From contig NZ_CAJGZV010000001.1 of the NCBI RefSeq assembly GCF_904846065.1, positions 62,001 to 126,000 on the forward strand: 64,000 nt of DNA, given 5' to 3'. Made by a program: the position numbers and the translations under genes. The notes below the pieces were generated by a model. The model was not told the DNA's origin. It saw nothing but the letters and a program-made list of their open reading frames with translations, and ran no database searches. Shown here piece after piece: positions 8,465 to 18,073 of the stretch (positions are counted from its first letter, which is position 1; every line of letters starts with the position of its first letter). The stretch is from Psychrobacter immobilis (GTDB lineage: Bacteria > Pseudomonadota > Gammaproteobacteria > Pseudomonadales > Moraxellaceae).

Positions 8465-11296
8465 ATGCAACAGTTTCAGTCCTTACAGCGCTTACTCATA
8501 TTTTATGCACTGACCTTGCTGGTCATGTTGTCTATCTATTATTTTGCGCTGTTTCACGAGATAAAAAAACACAGTGAACAACACAGTATCGATACTTTCC
8601 AAACATTGCAGTATGAAGTCACTGAACGTGATGATCTTCTAAACCCTGACATTAAAAGGATTTTAGAAAAACCCGTATTCGAAGACATAAGCTATCAGCT
8701 GGTTTTTATGATGCCATCTGGGCAGACTTATATCCATCGCCATACTCAGCCCAATGAGCCTGCTTTTGCTAACGTTACGTTTCCTATCATTAGCTCATCC
8801 CCTTCTAATAACGGCAGTCATAGTGCTTACACGCTTAATAATCGCAACTTAACCGGCACCATTAAACTCAAAAGTGGTCATCAGCTTTATATTATATTGC
8901 GCCATAAGCCGCTGATCATTGACTGGATATCTTATCGCTACTGGTTGCCATTGATGGCAGCGATCATGCTTTTTATTATCGCTTTGCTGTATATGCTCAA
9001 TCGTCGCACCAATTGGGAACAGCTGCTGATTTATACGGACAATCTAAGTAGCCACGCAAAAGAAGCCTATAGTCCGCCGCCTTTTTTGCAAAAAAAATCT
9101 ACGCCTGAGTTTCTGCGTTTAGGCCATGCGCTGAGCCGTGTCAGCTACCAGCTACATAATGACTATCGCCGCATTAAAACCCTAACACATCGTCTTGAAC
9201 GTTTGGTTGATCAATCCCCTTTACCGATGCTGATGATCATGCGTCATGGTCAAATCAGCTTTTTCAATAAACGCTTTGAACAAATATTCATGTCTTTACC
9301 GCAAAGCGATAGCAACTATGAACTGACGGATTTTATCGCGGGTAAAGATGAATCCACGCAACGATTGCTGCAAACGTTATCCAACCTACGCGTTACTCGT
9401 ACCTTAACAGTCTATGGGTTAGAAAATGAGCAGACTTACCAATTGCACGTTACGCCATGGTTTGGTGAACATGGTCAGGTTCACGGCTTTACCGTACTGC
9501 TGAATAATGTTAATGAATTTACCAGTCAAATAGGGCAATTAAAACAAAAAAATCAACGGCTACAACGCCAAATTGATGAAGTTAATACGATTAAATCGAC
9601 GATGGGTCATGATTTGCGCCTGCCGTTAGAAGCAATGATTGACACGCTAGAACCGATTGATCCTGAGACCTTGACTGCGGCGCAGAATGACATTTTAATA
9701 TCCTTAATTAAAAGCAGTCAGAGTATGCTAACGACGCTTAATGATGTGCTAGACATTGAGGAGATAGCGGTAAGAAAAACGCCCCTAAGCATTGAGCCTG
9801 TCGATATTTATAGACTGGGGCAACAGGTCAGTCAATCATTTATAGAAAGGATAAGGCAGCAAGGACTTGAGCTGCTGTATTTTTTTGCACCTGACAGTCC
9901 GCGTTGTATTGATACAGACCATCAGCGCCTACAGCAAATCTTGTACGACTTATTAGATAATGCAGTGAAATTTACCACTTCTGGCTATGTATCACTGACC
10001 ATCGAAACAGTCAGTAATGCAGAGTTATTAGCAACGAAAAACCGAAGCTTAGTAAATATTAATAAAGACCCTACACTGATTAAAAATAGTCAAATCAATA
10101 AAGACAATCCCAATCATGCCTCACACGACTGGATTCGTTTTAGCATAAAAGACAGCGGTATGGGCATCGATATAGCGAAGCAACATCAACTGTTGGTTCA
10201 GCTTAATAAAAGCAGCAATCAAAACACCCATCGAAACGTTAATTACATGCAAAAGAACACGACTGGGCAAGGCCTAGGATTAAATAACGTCAATAGCTTT
10301 GCGCGATTATTAGGTGGTTTCATTGAAATAAAAAGCACGATGACTAAAGGCAGCAGTCTGAATCTTTATCTGCCTTGCAGACGTCCAAATTATCAGCCTA
10401 TTTATCATCATAGTCAGCATTTGACTCATATCCATCTAATAGCCGTGATTAAACAACCACTACGTGCCAAACATCTGCGCGATTTTTGCGCATATTTATC
10501 GATGCCAGCTACTATCTATACTTCTATAGATAAATTAGATCTACAACAATTAAACGCAAAACTGGCGCAAGACGAGCAAAGACTCGCCCCTATCTTGCTA
10601 TTAGATTACGAATATTATGAAACCCTCTCTATTGCTTCCGCTAATCAGGCGATAGTGAATGATGATAAACAACAGGCATTAAATACCCTACTCGATAATC
10701 CGTCACTACCAAAAATACTACTTAGTATGAAACCTGAGCGCCGTATTCCCTCTATATTATTAGATAAATATGAAGGATTCTTGAGCAAACCATTAGATGC
10801 GGCTTTATTGCTCTCTGAATTACTGCGCTTAACCTTACCAGCGAGGCAGAAGCTGGTTCAAGCCATAGAGATAAAAGAAGAGAATAAGCAGCTAGCAAAC
10901 GAAGCAGATAAAGCTGCCAACGAGAATGTATTGCCACTTATCTTGGTAGTAGAAGACAGTCCAACCAATCAGAAAATAACGTGCAAGATATTGAGTAAAC
11001 TTGGTTATCGTAGTGTGGTCGCAGAAGATGGTCAGCAAGCGTTAGATATGCTACAACAACAGCGTCAAGATATCTCACTCATTTTGATGGACTGTCGCAT
11101 GCCTGTCATGGATGGGCTACAGGCTACCCAAGCGATTCGTGCGCAAGGCGATAAAATTGCGATTGTGGCGCTGACTGCGAACAATACCAAAGAAGATCGC
11201 AACGCTTGTATAGAAGTAGGAATGGATGAGTTTTTAGCCAAACCGATCAACAAAAAAGAGCTAGAGTCGGTTTTACAGAGCTTCATAAAATCATGA
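8465..11296 (+). CDS. hybrid sensor histidine kinase/response regulator
   Basis: A 943-residue inner-membrane sensor kinase. TM helices at about 10-30 and 160-178 bracket a periplasmic sensor of about 130 residues. A PAS-like segment follows (about 245-345), then a coiled coil. The HisKA H-box is STMGHDLRLPLEAM with the phospho-acceptor His at 382. HATPase_c follows, with LLDNAVKFTTSG (N box), IKDSGMGIDIA (G1) and GQGLGLNNV (G2). Residues about 655-795 resemble a degenerate receiver domain. A canonical receiver starts at LILVVEDSPTNQ (about 826), with phospho-Asp 876 in ILMDCRMPVMDG and Lys in FLAKPI. There is no HPt domain, so phosphorelay would need an external HPt. It is BarA/GacS-like in outline, but I see no HAMP and cannot name it. 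Confidence 0.9.
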   Translation: MQQFQSLQRLLIFYALTLLVMLSIYYFALFHEIKKHSEQHSIDTFQTLQYEVTERDDLLNPDIKRILEKPVFEDISYQLVFMMPSGQTYIHRHTQPNEPAFANVTFPIISSSPSNNGSHSAYTLNNRNLTGTIKLKSGHQLYIILRHKPLIIDWISYRYWLPLMAAIMLFIIALLYMLNRRTNWEQLLIYTDNLSSHAKEAYSPPPFLQKKSTPEFLRLGHALSRVSYQLHNDYRRIKTLTHRLERLVDQSPLPMLMIMRHGQISFFNKRFEQIFMSLPQSDSNYELTDFIAGKDESTQRLLQTLSNLRVTRTLTVYGLENEQTYQLHVTPWFGEHGQVHGFTVLLNNVNEFTSQIGQLKQKNQRLQRQIDEVNTIKSTMGHDLRLPLEAMIDTLEPIDPETLTAAQNDILISLIKSSQSMLTTLNDVLDIEEIAVRKTPLSIEPVDIYRLGQQVSQSFIERIRQQGLELLYFFAPDSPRCIDTDHQRLQQILYDLLDNAVKFTTSGYVSLTIETVSNAELLATKNRSLVNINKDPTLIKNSQINKDNPNHASHDWIRFSIKDSGMGIDIAKQHQLLVQLNKSSNQNTHRNVNYMQKNTTGQGLGLNNVNSFARLLGGFIEIKSTMTKGSSLNLYLPCRRPNYQPIYHHSQHLTHIHLIAVIKQPLRAKHLRDFCAYLSMPATIYTSIDKLDLQQLNAKLAQDEQRLAPILLLDYEYYETLSIASANQAIVNDDKQQALNTLLDNPSLPKILLSMKPERRIPSILLDKYEGFLSKPLDAALLLSELLRLTLPARQKLVQAIEIKEENKQLANEADKAANENVLPLILVVEDSPTNQKITCKILSKLGYRSVVAEDGQQALDMLQQQRQDISLILMDCRMPVMDGLQATQAIRAQGDKIAIVALTANNTKEDRNACIEVGMDEFLAKPINKKELESVLQSFIKS

Positions 11297-11346
11297 CAAT
11301 CTGTAAAACTGACTCTTCAGCTTTAAACCATTACTTCATAAATCAG

Positions 11347-12021
11347 CTATTTCATAAAACCATTATCTGCTAAAAATGCTTCTGTAATTTGGCTTTGCGG
11401 ACTTGGCGTATTCATACCACTGGTTTGCGACTTATTTAACAAACGTTCTAAATAGCGCGCGACGATATCCACTTCGATATTGACCTTATTTCCAACCAGC
11501 CAATGCTTAGCGATATTGGTCACTTGTGCGGTATGTGGAATGATATTTAAAGAGACAATATTGTCTCGTACAAGGTTGGTCGTCAGACTAATACCATCAA
11601 CCGTGATAGAGCCTTTGGTCGCTGTATAGTGCGCCAGCTCTTGTGGTATCTCGATTTCGATATAGATAGAGCGCGCATCTTGTTGCAGCTTACTGACCAC
11701 GCCGACGCCATCGACGTGACCCGCGACGATATGACCACCAAAACGTGTGGTTGGTAGCATCGCTTTCTCTAAATTCACCGTGTGACCAGCTTTCAAGGTT
11801 TCTAATGCGGTACGAGCAATAGTTTCACGTGAAACATCGACCGAGTAATGATTACTCCCTAGGTCTACGACGGTTAAGCAGATACCATTGGAGGCAATAG
11901 AATCTCCTAGCTTCACATCACTAAAGTCCAAACCATCAGATTCTATCGTCAAACGTATATCACCGCCCGTAGGCTGCATGGACTTAACCTTTCCAACACT
12001 CTCTATAATTCCAGTAAACAT
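11347..12021 (-). CDS. ribE: riboflavin synthase, alpha subunit
   Basis: A 224-residue trimeric enzyme that dismutates two 6,7-dimethyl-8-ribityllumazines to riboflavin. It starts MFTGIIESVGKV, the family N-terminus, and shows the two lumazine-binding half-repeats (about 1-97 and 98-195): GDSIASNGICLTV in the first and GSITVDGISLTTN in the second, plus GHIVAGHVDG. A 15/16 parS palindrome overlaps codons for VSRET (11821-11836). It converges with the kinase gene. Its 5' side faces a DnaA-box-rich gap rather than ribD directly. No FMN riboswitch is visible. Confidence 0.96.
   Translation of the reverse strand: MFTGIIESVGKVKSMQPTGGDIRLTIESDGLDFSDVKLGDSIASNGICLTVVDLGSNHYSVDVSRETIARTALETLKAGHTVNLEKAMLPTTRFGGHIVAGHVDGVGVVSKLQQDARSIYIEIEIPQELAHYTATKGSITVDGISLTTNLVRDNIVSLNIIPHTAQVTNIAKHWLVGNKVNIEVDIVARYLERLLNKSQTSGMNTPSPQSQITEAFLADNGFMK
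11821..11836. other. parS-like site within ribE
   Basis: AGTTTCACGTGAAACA matches the parS palindrome at 15 of 16 positions; only the first base differs. It is embedded in the ribE coding sequence. Confidence 0.85.
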
Positions 12022-12442
12022 ATCGACCTCATTGCATTATGATGTTGTCTTTATAGACAATATATTTTGATCTATTAATATTGTGCTAGCATTTGTCTAA
12101 GCCAGTTTTTTCAGTGCAACTTGAGCTTAATTGAGCCTATGATGGGATAGATTGTGGATAAGTACTGACAAATCAACTCATAACGTATTAAAACACGCAT
12201 TTCCGTTAAGTTATCCACAGAAAACAAGATGTTGGCTAATATTAAGAAAGATTAATAGTAAAATCTAAGTTACTGATTATATTAGATTAATGTAAAAAAT
12301 TTTATAAAAACCCTGTTTTCCTGTTTCATGTGAAACAAAGTTATGCACAGTTCCATGTGAAACCTTGCACCACACTGACTGCTTATCCACACTGAGTAAA
12401 AATTTATCCCAAACTGTGGATAAGTTGTTTATAAATAACAAG
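12022..12442. other. ribE-ribD intergenic region: DnaA-box cluster with parS, origin-like
   Basis: This 421-bp gap carries four perfect 9-mer DnaA boxes TTATCCACA: 12153-12161 (minus), 12211-12219 (plus), 12383-12391 (plus) and 12415-12423 (minus). There is a looser box, TTATCCCAA, at 12404-12412. Between boxes two and three is a very AT-rich stretch (about 12238-12312). Two parS-like palindromes sit at 12322 and 12349. No gene is visible. The density of DnaA boxes is as high as upstream of dnaA, so this could be part of a split origin or a DnaA-titrating or regulatory locus. The function is inference. Confidence 0.75.
12322..12337. other. parS-like site in ribE-ribD gap
   Basis: TGTTTCATGTGAAACA, 15 of 16 positions of the parS palindrome. 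It lies between DnaA boxes. A second, weaker copy AGTTCCATGTGAAACC (12 of 16) begins at 12349. Confidence 0.8.
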
Positions 12443-13498
12443 TTATAGCGGTAATAAAGTCAATTTAAGGTCAGGACTTAATGTTTCATGACTATAAATA
12501 TTAAAACGCAACTGCTGAGCTAGAGACAATGGGTTAAAATCGACCATCGGTCTTGCTTGCGCGCCTAACAAACAAGGCGCCTGATAGACAATCAACTCAT
12601 CTACCAATTGTTGGCTTAAGAAACTACCAGTAACACTAGCACCGGCCTCTACCAACACGTCATAACACTGATGATCACTGACTAATTTTTTTAGTAATTC
12701 AGTCAAATTATCTTCGCGCCAATAAATCGTATCCGGTCGGCGGCATAACTGATAGTCAGACTGTAAGCTGTATTCTAAGCGCTGCCGCCTATCGAGTACG
12801 ACAACCTTAGGAGTAGGAACTTGTTTAGGTGGTACAGCTAATTGGTTGGAACGTACATTAAGCTGTGGATTATCCGCGATAACCGTCTCACTACCGGTAA
12901 TAATCGCGCCACTTTGTGCACGTAGCTTCTGCACATCTTCGCGGGCAGCCGCTGAGGTAATCCATTTTGACTCGCCAGATGCCATCGCGGTACGACCGTC
13001 AAGGCTAGTGGCAATTTTAAGTCGTACATAAGGCATCTGGGTGCGCATTGCCTTTAAAAATCCACGATTTAAAGCTTCTGCTTGCTCGGTTAATATACCG
13101 ACTGTCACTTGAATGCCAGCCTGCTCTAACAGTTTTACACCGCGTCCTGCCACTTGCGGATTGGGATCGAGCCCTGCGATTACTACACGTTTCACACCAG
13201 CATTAATAAGACCCAAAGCACAAGGTGGCGTACGCCCCGTATGACTACAAGGCTCTAAAGTCACATAGGCAGTTGCACCTAAAGCCCTCGCACCCGCTTC
13301 TTTTAGCGCAAATACTTCTGCATGAGGCTGACCAGCTTTCGGATGAAACCCTTGACCGACGATCGCTTCTGCTTGCACGATGACACAGCCTACCGCTGGA
13401 TTAGGTCTGGTGGTATATAAACCCTGTTTGGCTTGTTCGATCGCAAGCATCATAAAGTAGCGGTCTTGCGCATTCTGAGTATGGTTTGAGAGCGTCAT
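12443..13498 (-). CDS. ribD: bifunctional deaminase/reductase RibD
   Basis: A 351-residue two-domain enzyme catalysing the deamination and ribosyl reduction steps of riboflavin synthesis. The deaminase half has the zinc motifs QPHAEVFALKEAG and TLEPCSHTGRTPPC. The reductase half starts about residue 150 (VRLKIATSLDGRTAM...SKWITS). The ATG at 13498 (MTLSNHTQ) is preferred over a GTG at 13510 that lies too close to nrdR. It is 37 bp downstream of nrdR on the same strand, the usual nrdR-ribD pairing. Confidence 0.96.
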   Translation of the reverse strand: MTLSNHTQNAQDRYFMMLAIEQAKQGLYTTRPNPAVGCVIVQAEAIVGQGFHPKAGQPHAEVFALKEAGARALGATAYVTLEPCSHTGRTPPCALGLINAGVKRVVIAGLDPNPQVAGRGVKLLEQAGIQVTVGILTEQAEALNRGFLKAMRTQMPYVRLKIATSLDGRTAMASGESKWITSAAAREDVQKLRAQSGAIITGSETVIADNPQLNVRSNQLAVPPKQVPTPKVVVLDRRQRLEYSLQSDYQLCRRPDTIYWREDNLTELLKKLVSDHQCYDVLVEAGASVTGSFLSQQLVDELIVYQAPCLLGAQARPMVDFNPLSLAQQLRFNIYSHETLSPDLKLTLLPL

Positions 13499-13535
13499 AA
13501 AAAGATACACTTAATAAAAAAGTAGAGGGTAAAAA

Positions 13536-14012
13536 CTATTTAACGTTATCGTCAGCTTTTTCATTTGGGCGAATATTGGCAATCTCTTGATGGAAAGCAT
13601 CAATATCTTGAAAGTCGCGGTAAACACTAGCAAAGCGCACATAAGCAACATCATCTAACGTTTTAAGCTCACTCATGATGATCTCACCCAACACCTTGCT
13701 ACTGATTTCACGCTCACCCATCTGTCTAACACGCTTCTCAATACGGCTAATCATCGCTTCTTGTTCATCAATGGTGATAGGGCGTTTTTGTAGAGGTAAT
13801 AAGATAGAGCGGCGCAGTTTCTCATTATCATAAGGCTCAATCTTGCCGCTAGACTTGATGATTCTAGGCATAACTACTTCTACCATCTCAAAAGTAGTGA
13901 AACGCTCTTGGCAGCTATTGCATGAGCGGCGACGACGGACTTGCGCACCTTCTGCCGCCAGACGCGAATCAATAACTTTAGTCTCTGACGCGTTACAATA
14001 CGGGCAATGCAT
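13536..14012 (-). CDS. nrdR: transcriptional repressor NrdR
   Basis: A 158-residue zinc-ribbon plus ATP-cone repressor of ribonucleotide reductase operons. The N-terminal ribbon starts [17 protein letters not shown] and its second cysteine pair is SCNSCQERF. The ATP-cone covers about 49-139 ([19 protein letters not shown] onward). A good Shine-Dalgarno (AAGGAA) precedes the ATG. It leads the nrdR-ribD unit. NrdR boxes were not searched beyond this window. Confidence 0.97.
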   Translation of the reverse strand: MHCPYCNASETKVIDSRLAAEGAQVRRRRSCNSCQERFTTFEMVEVVMPRIIKSSGKIEPYDNEKLRRSILLPLQKRPITIDEQEAMISRIEKRVRQMGEREISSKVLGEIIMSELKTLDDVAYVRFASVYRDFQDIDAFHQEIANIRPNEKADDNVK

Positions 14013-14147
14013 AGCGTTTCCTTATTTCAATATTAAGCGCAAGAGTCACAGTCATTATTTATAGGACCAAATGATAAGACCGAATGATAAGACCGAAATT
14101 TCTGAGAATTAACGAGCTGTATCAGGCAATTCAAAAAAATCGGCTGA

Positions 14148-15593
14148 TTATTTTCCAATACAGAAACTACCAAAGATTTTGCCCAACAAGTCATCCGCAC
14201 TAAACGCTCCCGTAATCTCACCCAAACTGTTCTGAGCTTGGCGTAAGCTTTCAGCGACTAACTCTCCTGCTTGAAAGACCGTTAACTGCTCGTGCGCCTC
14301 TGCTAAAGAGTCGGCTGTGCGTCTAAGTGCATCTATATGACGTGTGCGAGCAATTAGGCTGTTTTCTGGCGGATGAAAACCGACCTTAGCACATAACGCT
14401 TCGACCAGATTATCGATACCAGCACCTGTTTCACATGAAACATTAACTTGTTCATAACCACGTTCTTTTATTGCGATTTGCGAGACAGAGGGTATTTGAC
14501 TGCTACTATCATCTAGTAAATCACTTAACAAATCACTCTTATTAGCAATAATCAATAAGCGTTTAGCCTCTGGCAACTCACCAAATAATTGTTCTGCAAG
14601 CTGTAGCGGCGTACTTTCTTCTTCAAGATCACGAGTCACATCGTAGACCATCAGTAGCATATCAGCCTGTGTAATGGCGGTACGTGCTCGTTCAATCCCA
14701 ATACGCTCTACCGTGTCTTCAGTCTCGCGCAGACCTGCAGTATCGGTCAAATGCAGCGTCAAACCGTTAAGCACGACGGTCTCTTGCAGCGTATCACGAG
14801 TCGTACCTGCAACGTCAGTAACGATAGCACGTTCTTGCCCTGCCAGACGATTCAGCAAGCTTGATTTACCCGCATTTGGTCTACCTGCTAAGACCACATG
14901 AATACCATCACGTAAAAGCTGACCTTGCTTGGCGGTCGCCAATACTTGCTGTATCTTGTCTTGCGTTTGTTCAAGTTTACTTTGTATGACGCCGTCTGAT
15001 AAAAAATCCACGTCTTCTTCGTCAGGGAAATCAATTGCCGCTTCAACATGCAAACGCAGATGAATAAGCTGCTCTAATAGCTGATTAATCTTCTTTGAAA
15101 ACTCACCACTAAGGGAGCGAATGGCACTGCTAGCAGCAGCGGCACTGGTCGCATCAATAGCATCAGCGATAGCCTCTGCTTGTACCAAATCCAATTTATC
15201 ATTATCAAAAGCACGATAAGAGAATTCCCCAGCACCCGCTTGTTTTGCGCCCAGCTCAAATACCCTTGCTAACAGTTGGTTTTGTAGAATCATGCCGCCA
15301 TGCCCTTGCAGCTCAATCACATCTTCCCCTGTGAACGAATGCGGGCCTTTAAAGTACAGCACTAACCCTTCATCAATGACTGTACCATCAGCCTGATAAA
15401 AACGACAAAAACTGGCCATACGTGGCGTAAAAGCAGACTTACCCGTTAGTGTACAGGCAATGTCATAAGCACGCGCACCCGACAGACGTACAACACCAAC
15501 GCCACCTCTTCCAAGCGGTGTGGCAATAGCAGCAATCGTGGCCAAACCAGATGCTTTAGGTGGTTCAGATGCTTTAGGTACGTTTGACACCAT
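14148..15593 (-). CDS. mnmE: tRNA modification GTPase MnmE
   Basis: A 481-residue GTPase that, with MnmG, installs cmnm5 at U34 of certain tRNAs. The N-terminal formyl-THF-binding domain starts [21 protein letters not shown]. The G domain carries [12 protein letters not shown] (G1), DVAGTTRD (G2), DTAGLRE (G3) and NKSD (G4). The C-terminus ends FCIGK, the conserved MnmE CxGK tail. ATG 15593 (MVSNVPKA) is chosen over an upstream TTG at 15620. A parS palindrome (14427-14442) lies in a less conserved part before the C-terminal helical domain. It is the last gene of the rpmH-rnpA-yidD-yidC-mnmE block. Confidence 0.96.
   Translation of the reverse strand: MVSNVPKASEPPKASGLATIAAIATPLGRGGVGVVRLSGARAYDIACTLTGKSAFTPRMASFCRFYQADGTVIDEGLVLYFKGPHSFTGEDVIELQGHGGMILQNQLLARVFELGAKQAGAGEFSYRAFDNDKLDLVQAEAIADAIDATSAAAASSAIRSLSGEFSKKINQLLEQLIHLRLHVEAAIDFPDEEDVDFLSDGVIQSKLEQTQDKIQQVLATAKQGQLLRDGIHVVLAGRPNAGKSSLLNRLAGQERAIVTDVAGTTRDTLQETVVLNGLTLHLTDTAGLRETEDTVERIGIERARTAITQADMLLMVYDVTRDLEEESTPLQLAEQLFGELPEAKRLLIIANKSDLLSDLLDDSSSQIPSVSQIAIKERGYEQVNVSCETGAGIDNLVEALCAKVGFHPPENSLIARTRHIDALRRTADSLAEAHEQLTVFQAGELVAESLRQAQNSLGEITGAFSADDLLGKIFGSFCIGK
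14427..14442. other. parS-like site within mnmE
   Basis: TGTTTCACATGAAACA, 15 of 16 positions of the parS palindrome, inside the mnmE coding sequence. Confidence 0.85.
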
Positions 15594-15737
15594 CTCTAGG
15601 GAATCCACAATTACTCTCAATAGCTAAAACCCCCATTATAGACGGCTGGACACAGACTGACAAAGCAAACTTTAAGTAGCCATACTTTGCGCTTATTTTA
15701 TTTCAAATCAGTGAGGGATAATAAAAATGTCACGCAT

Positions 15738-15767
15738 AAAAAAACCACCGCCGTAGCGATGGTCTTT
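15738..15767 (-). terminator. rho-independent terminator downstream of yidC
   Basis: Read on the minus strand, a hairpin pairs ACCATCGC with GGCGGTGGT and runs into seven T residues (AAAAAAA at 15738-15744 on the plus strand). It sits 19 bp after the yidC stop and separates yidC from mnmE. Confidence 0.75.
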
Positions 15768-15785
15768 TATCAATTGATGAGCTAC

Positions 15786-17483
15786 TTAGTCCAATACTTT
15801 AATAGTACGACGCTTTTGCTCTTCTTCGACTTTTTTATTGACAATATATTGCTGAGTCATACTGAACAAGTTATTGACTGTCCAGTACAGTACGAGACCA
15901 GCTGGGAAAAACAACATGAAGGCAGTAAAGATAATGGGTAGGAACTTCATCACTTTCGCTTGCATTGGATCAGCTGGCTGCGGATTTAGCTGCTGCTGTA
16001 CAAACATCGAAGCACCCATCAGCAATGGCAGAATAAACCAAGGATCCATCGCCGATAAATCTTGAATCCATAAAATCCAAGGTGCATGACGCAGCTCAAC
16101 ACTTTCAACCAATACCCAATATAGCGCTAAGAAGATAGGCATTTGCATCAAGATGGGCAAACAACCTGCCATTGGATTGACTTTTTCTTCTTTATAAATA
16201 GCCATCATCTCTTGCGACATCTTCATACGATCGTCGCCATGCTCTTCTTTAAGTGCCGCTAATCTTGGCGCAATAGCACGCATCTTCGCCATTGAATAGT
16301 AGCTCTTGTTTGAGAACCACATCAAAGCAATTTTGACTAAAATCGTCAATACAATGATTGACCAACCCCAGTTACCGATGACTTTATGAATACCATCCAA
16401 GATAGCAAATAAAATCTTCGATATTGGCCATAATAAACCATAATCGACCGTTTTATTAAGACCTACTGCCACATCTTTTAGCTCAGATTGTACTTTAGGA
16501 CCAGCGTATAATGTGGCATCTAATGTCACTTGTCTATTCGGCGCGACATTGACGGGCTGACTGTTAAAACCAATAAAGTAATCATCTCCTGCTTCACGGC
16601 TAAAGAAAGTAGCAGTAAAGTTTTCAGGGACCCATGCTGATACAAAGTAATGCTGGACAATACCAACCCAACCTTTATCGCTACTAACAGCTAATTCACC
16701 ATCGTTAAAGTCTTTAAATTTGAGCTTATTGTATGGATCATCAGGCGTACCCCAAGCACCGCCTAAATAAGTCGCCATACTGAGCGCGCCTTTGTCAGAC
16801 ATACCGGGATCTTTACTATCATCACGTTTCAACTGGGCAAATAATTGACCTTGCCACGGTTGTGTAGAAGCGTTTTGTATTTGATAGCTAATATCAATCG
16901 GATATTTGTTTTGTGTGAAGGTAAAGGTCTTGGTAACGGTCACGCCATCTTTTTTATAAGTAAGCGGTACTGACAACGTCTGTTGCCCTGCTTCCATGAC
17001 GTAATTATTAGCAGTATGGCTGTATTTGGCACGACCTTCTGCAGTATCAATACCATTAGGACCAATAAGACCAGACTGAGCCACATACACACGATTGCTA
17101 TTATTTTCTAGCAATACGAAAGGCTTATCGCTATCGAGCGTTGCGTCATACTGCTTAAGAGCAGCATAAACAATATCGCCGCCTTCTGGATTGATTTTTA
17201 TATCATAGCGATCGGTGGTGACCGTGATTAGACCTGTGTCTTTCGCAGGCGTTGCTGTCACAGTATTACTAGCCACTGTATTATTATCAGCAGGCAGCGT
17301 CTGTACCGGAATGTCACCTGCTGCACCGGTTGTCGAAGGAATGTCAGCACCTACTGAAGTCGTAGTTTCTGGCACCGTATCTACAGCTGGCGCATCGGCA
17401 TAATCATCTCGCCATGCCAAAATCAGCAGATAAGCGGTGATTAACATCGCAATGATGATCATCACCCGAAATATCTTTTGCAT
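15786..17483 (-). CDS. yidC: membrane protein insertase YidC
   Basis: A 565-residue inner-membrane insertase working with Sec or alone. It has an N-terminal signal-anchor (about 6-24), a large periplasmic beta-super-sandwich domain (about 60-350), and the conserved five-helix core (about 360-550), with GWSIIVLTILVKIALMWFSN and NPMAGCLPILMQMPIFLALYWVL characteristic of the family. The linker after TM1 is rich in Thr, Pro and Ala. A strong ribosome site (AGGAAAGG) precedes the ATG at 17483. It is preceded by yidD with a 211-bp gap that carries DnaA boxes. Confidence 0.97.
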   Translation of the reverse strand: MQKIFRVMIIIAMLITAYLLILAWRDDYADAPAVDTVPETTTSVGADIPSTTGAAGDIPVQTLPADNNTVASNTVTATPAKDTGLITVTTDRYDIKINPEGGDIVYAALKQYDATLDSDKPFVLLENNSNRVYVAQSGLIGPNGIDTAEGRAKYSHTANNYVMEAGQQTLSVPLTYKKDGVTVTKTFTFTQNKYPIDISYQIQNASTQPWQGQLFAQLKRDDSKDPGMSDKGALSMATYLGGAWGTPDDPYNKLKFKDFNDGELAVSSDKGWVGIVQHYFVSAWVPENFTATFFSREAGDDYFIGFNSQPVNVAPNRQVTLDATLYAGPKVQSELKDVAVGLNKTVDYGLLWPISKILFAILDGIHKVIGNWGWSIIVLTILVKIALMWFSNKSYYSMAKMRAIAPRLAALKEEHGDDRMKMSQEMMAIYKEEKVNPMAGCLPILMQMPIFLALYWVLVESVELRHAPWILWIQDLSAMDPWFILPLLMGASMFVQQQLNPQPADPMQAKVMKFLPIIFTAFMLFFPAGLVLYWTVNNLFSMTQQYIVNKKVEEEQKRRTIKVLD

Positions 17484-17635
17484 AAACCTTTCCTAGATTA
17501 AAAAATTAGGGAATGAAAAATTAGGGCATGTGTCATGACCGTACAATTATCATCGTATGTGACAACAGTATTGCCAGTCATTTACATAAAATGTGCATCA
17601 TTTTACTAAAAATCCGCCTTAAATGATACCAAGAG

Positions 17636-17672
17636 TGTGGATAACTTGTGGGTAACTAAATAGATATCCACA
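17636..17672. promoter_or_regulatory. DnaA-box group between yidD and yidC
   Basis: The gap contains one perfect DnaA box on the minus strand (TGTGGATAA, 17636-17644), TGTGGGTAA at 17647-17655 (one mismatch) and ATATCCACA at 17664-17672 (one mismatch). Three boxes in 37 bp directly upstream of yidC suggest DnaA binding here, either as part of an extended origin or as regulation of yidC. Confidence 0.65.
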
Positions 17673-17694
17673 ACTTCGCAGTCTATGATGAACG

Positions 17695-18072
17695 CTATGT
17701 TCGTTTCATCATATGGTTTAAGCGAGACACATAGCTTTTATTATCTCTAAAAACATATAAACCTTGAACTTTGACACTAGTAGCTAGTGCGCTAAAAGGT
17801 ACATATTGATAATGATAAGAAGATAACGGTAGCGGCACAAAATCAATGCCGTGTCCACCCAAAGGATGACAACTGCCAATACGTTTTAATAATAACCAAC
17901 TGCCTGCTCGGACTCCATGCCATGCCAAAGCTTGTTTACCATAATTCGAGCACGTAGGGTAATAGCGGCAACGAGCAGGTAATAGTGGACTTATTAACTT
18001 TTGATAAAAAATAATAAAATAATAAATAATTTTATAAAGAATATTATTTAAATTAATAAATAAAAAATTCAT
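17695..18072 (-). CDS. yidD: membrane protein insertion efficiency factor YidD
   Basis: A 125-residue YidD/DUF37 protein that assists YidC-dependent insertion. The hallmark is [27 protein letters not shown], followed by [21 protein letters not shown]. The first 22 residues form an amphipathic or membrane-associated helix. A C-terminal extension of about 40 residues beyond the usual end is present. Its ATG is one base after the rnpA stop codon, indicating translational coupling with rnpA. Confidence 0.93.
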   Translation of the reverse strand: MNFLFINLNNILYKIIYYFIIFYQKLISPLLPARCRYYPTCSNYGKQALAWHGVRAGSWLLLKRIGSCHPLGGHGIDFVPLPLSSYHYQYVPFSALATSVKVQGLYVFRDNKSYVSRLNHMMKRT

Positions 18073-18073
18073 T

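Noticed and set aside
8561..8575. TTTCAC half-sites resembling parS (for example near 8561, 27643, 28041)
   Set aside because: Only one arm of the palindrome is present, so they are not counted as parS.
11347..13510. FMN riboswitch near ribE or ribD
   Set aside because: No conserved RFN-type helices seen; the gap is explained by DnaA boxes and parS-like sites.
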